A stretch of DNA of 64,000 bases from Linderina pennispora (taxonomy: Eukaryota; Kickxellomycota; Kickxellomycetes; Kickxellales; Kickxellaceae): the NCBI RefSeq assembly GCF_002104995.1, contig NW_024468259.1, positions 124,001-188,000 of the forward strand. The letters run 5' to 3'. Of this stretch, positions 61,652 to 64,000 are shown piece after piece. Numbering within the stretch: the first letter of the stretch is position 1; each line of letters begins with the position of its first letter. The notes beneath the pieces were generated by a model, which was given only the letters and a program-made list of their open reading frames with translations, searched no databases and was not told where the DNA came from. The position numbers and the translations under genes are program-made.

Positions 61652-62936
61652 TCAGACTTTGAAAACTAGCTTCCTAGATATCATGGCGCGCAAGGTGAGC
61701 TGCGCCAGCAGTGCTGTAATGAGCAATGCACTATCATGGATGATGAGGCTCGAATAGTCAGTTCCGTGGCCAAACCTGTCGAGAACTGCGCCTGCAGGCT
61801 GCCCAGAGATGAACATGCCAATTGCACAGGCCACCATGATCAGGCCAATGATGGTTTGTATGCGACTAGAACCAAAGATACTGGCTATGACAACCGGGAC
61901 AAGGCTGACGATAGCACCAGAGAAGAACCCAAGCAAGACTGTTGCAGTCAGCAGCGTGCCACCAGTGGCAAACGGCAACTACATCACCATGACGCAAACG
62001 GTACTGCCTGCGAAGACAATTACGAGTGCATTAAGTGGACCAATCTGGTCCCCTAGGGCACCCAGCATAGCCTGACCTACAACGCATGCTGCATTGAGTA
62101 TCGACGATATATTGGACCCCCATGTCTGACTTTTATACAGGATGACGGCCGAGAAGGATTGTATAAAATAGAAAGGCAGGTAGTAGCCGCTGGAGGCAAA
62201 CAGGGCAACCACGAAGAGAAATATAATGCGAGTCCTTCCGCACACTGAAATCAATTATCTTGTCGCGCCGCTCAAACTTTACACGCACCTTCATCAGCAA
62301 ACTACAAGCCCCACAGACAACGATGATAACAATTCCAGCTGTTTGCAGTGCCCAATGCCGACCTAACCTCTGGATCATGGCACGCATCGCTACTGGTAGC
62401 CAGAGGCCGCCGACTCCAGCACTACTGATTGCAATACTATTTGCAAAGCTGCGATGTTTAACAAGCCACTGCGGTACCAGCGTCAGACCTGGGACATAGA
62501 GGGATGAGTCCCCTAGTCCAAATAGTATTCCTTGTGTAAATACTGGTCCAGCGAGCGAGTTGCAAAAAGACGCGATAATCAATGCAGCCCTAGCGATATC
62601 TGACCCGACACTGCATATAAGGTGCGTATCAAATATCTCGCACAAACTGTCTACGAATATGTCAAATATGCAGATAATTCCCACCTGCAAGGTTCCTATC
62701 CATGAAATCAGTGCAGCAGGTGCTTCCGGGAACTCGTTCAGTATATATTCGTGGATAAATATACCGTAAGTGGTCGGCAGCCCAACAGAGAACATGAAAA
62801 TGATGAATGTGCCGAGTATTACCAGCCAGCCGTACTTTGAGTCAGGCTCAGGAGGCTCTTTCTCAGTGAGCAGCACTGTTGCTGGTATTGGTAAGGATTT
62901 GTGATGAAGCAGCCCACTATCCGTTACCAATGACAT
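61652..62936 (-). pseudogene. MFS monocarboxylate-type transporter pseudogene
   Basis: Full-length (about 428 codons) major-facilitator protein of the monocarboxylate-permease-like group: DSKYGWLVILGTFIIFMFSV (TM1), TTYGIFIHEYI, a 12-TM pattern, WLVKHRSFANSIAISSAGVGGLWLP in TM4/5, GALGDQIGPLNALVI in the C-half and SGQPAGAVLDRFG. Two lesions are visible: a one-base frame change near 62,240-62,255 (RDKIIDFSV to ISVCGRTRIIFLF), and an in-frame TAG at 61979-61981 after VCVMVM, after which the same frame continues LPFATGGTLLTATVLLGFFS. A nonsense codon plus a frameshift in AT-rich accessory DNA makes real decay likelier than for the core genes. Confidence 0.78.
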
Positions 62937-62944
62937 TATGCTAG

Positions 62945-63056
62945 GATACTGGTAGACTTGATATGATATTTAACTAGTGACAGTAAAGAAACCAAGCAAA
63001 CCTACAGTTGCAGTGGCGTGTGCTAAGCTATATAGTGCAGGTACTATGCCCCTTGT
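62945..63056. repeat. Dispersed ~110-bp segment, copy B (upstream of the MFS pseudogene)
   Basis: Partner of 4867-4976; begins 9 bp upstream of the transporter start codon. Its location suggests that the shared segment is promoter or 5'-leader sequence. Confidence 0.7.
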
Positions 63057-63897
63057 GGCATGATATTATATGATACAGTAAGCAATTCCATTAAGCAGAA
63101 ACTATTTTCTGCTATGGCTATAATGGTAACCTCTTATAGTACCTCGTATATGAGATACTTTGAGAACAGCCTCCTACAACTGTTCAGGGCGCATTAACTT
63201 GATAAGCATATTTCCATGACATGTATTTGAATGTATGGAAAAAGACCATGTAAAAACAACATTGTTGTAAATAGGGGTACAATTTGCCTATATATGTAGG
63301 TAGTACCTAAATAGAGGTGCACGGGGGCACTATTGACCTTGGGTCAGGAAATCTGTTTCCCGGGAGTAGTGATGGTGTGAATTGGGATACACACCCCTTT
63401 TGTAAAAGCAAGCAGTGTGCAAGACTTGACTTATGCAAGCCATCTCATATATGCCTATGGATATATGTGTAGGTATTCGCTCCATTCATAACTGCAGCGG
63501 TATTAATATGCTGATCATTCTGGTCTGTCGACAAGGGGTGCTTGTTCTGCAGGATTTATATCTGTATATCAAATAAGCGAACGCATGAGCGATAAAATGC
63601 TATATATTTCCCGTTGCATATATTGGCAGGTTGCTGTAGTGGCACTTGTAGTTCCAAGGCTGCTACCTTAGCGTAAACTGCGTGCAGTTCAGGACACTTA
63701 GCTGTAGCCGCTATATCCAAATGACCGTTCCCTACGCTGTCTATTAAAACGTAATGAAAAATAACCAAGAAATGAAGTGCTGGAATTCTAGATGCGGGCC
63801 AGCCAGTGAGTACTGTACCCTTCACCTAGCCTGTATCGATGGCGCTCCGAAAGTTAGCAACCTTCTGAGCCAAATGGAGTGTATGCTGAGATAGCTT
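63057..63897. other. Gene-free AT-rich stretch
   Basis: An 89-codon minus frame (63556-63825, e.g. SVGNGHLDIAATAKCPEL) is open and reads somewhat protein-like, possibly a remnant, but I do not recognise it. The rest shows no coding signal. Confidence 0.4.
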
Positions 63898-64000
63898 CTA
63901 TTTCTTGGACTTTGGCCGGGTTTCCTGATCAGTGACTGGTTTGATCCACACTGAGTCCGGCGGGTGGCTCTTCTCGCCCTCGTCATACGTGTACGACGAT
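63898..64000 (-). CDS. C-terminal 33 residues of an unidentified protein (continues beyond window)
   Basis: The frame is open from the window edge: YTYDEGEKSHPPDSVWIKPV, ending TRPKSKK and stop TAG at 63898-63900. Codon use (GC-rich third positions) is like that of the core genes and unlike the AT-rich DNA to its left, so it is probably a real last exon. It is too short to name. Confidence 0.45.
   Translation of the reverse strand, partial: SSYTYDEGEKSHPPDSVWIKPVTDQETRPKSKK

Overview
The window reads as nuclear DNA of an early-diverging filamentous fungus, most like Kickxellomycotina (Coemansia-type). Supporting signs are dense, mostly single-exon genes with high G+C and G/C-ending codons, short GT-AG introns (68-254 nt) with CTAAC-like branch sites, AT-rich gaps, fungal-type secreted proteins, bacterial-style GT25 glycosyltransferases, and a family of F-box/leucine-rich proteins. 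The taxon is an inference from gene content, not a measurement.

Layout. 0-4 kb: 3' end of protoporphyrinogen oxidase (HEM14), an SCI1-like basic protein, the DEAD-box ribosome-assembly helicase DBP6, and a secreted CBM96-like protein. 4.4-12.2 kb: an AT-rich accessory island holding an F-box/LRR pseudogene fragment, two intact 578-residue F-box/LRR genes on a 2,706-bp tandem duplication, and a degenerate gene. 12.4-23.8 kb: CFT2, YPP1/TTC7, GET1, a BTB protein, NC2-alpha (BUR6) and RPS30. 24.6-30.7 kb: a secreted Asn/Gln/Pro-rich protein, an S33 peptidase, ARF1, the mitochondrial rescue factor ICT1 and a CEM1-type ketoacyl synthase. 30.7-33.2 kb has no recognisable gene. 33.2-40.6 kb: RPL7, alpha-tubulin, a GPI-anchored DUF7707-like protein and a HECT ubiquitin ligase. 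40.9-54.8 kb: a GTPBP1-like GTPase, a coiled-coil protein, two tandem GT25 genes, alkaline ceramidase, CTK1/CDK12-type kinase, maleylacetoacetate isomerase, a SANT+JAMM deubiquitinase (MYSM1-like) and CCDC47. 55-60.1 kb: phosphatidylinositol 4-kinase PIK1 and EFB1 (eEF1B). 60.3-64 kb: a secreted protein, an MFS transporter pseudogene and the tail of one more gene.

Two intronic C/D-box snoRNAs stand out: a U18/snR18 homologue in the EFB1 intron and an snR39/snR59-type guide in RPL7 intron 2. In both cases the host gene is the same one known from budding yeast.

Many essential genes from 19.5 kb onward carry single-base reading-frame breaks (ARF1, ICT1, NC2-alpha, PIK1, CTK1 and others). Genes with only one break are all 3n+1 in length, which points to an insertion-biased sequence error rather than gene death. 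I annotate these genes as CDS with the breaks stated. The MFS transporter, the F-box fragment and the 10.4-12.2 kb remnant are annotated as pseudogenes.
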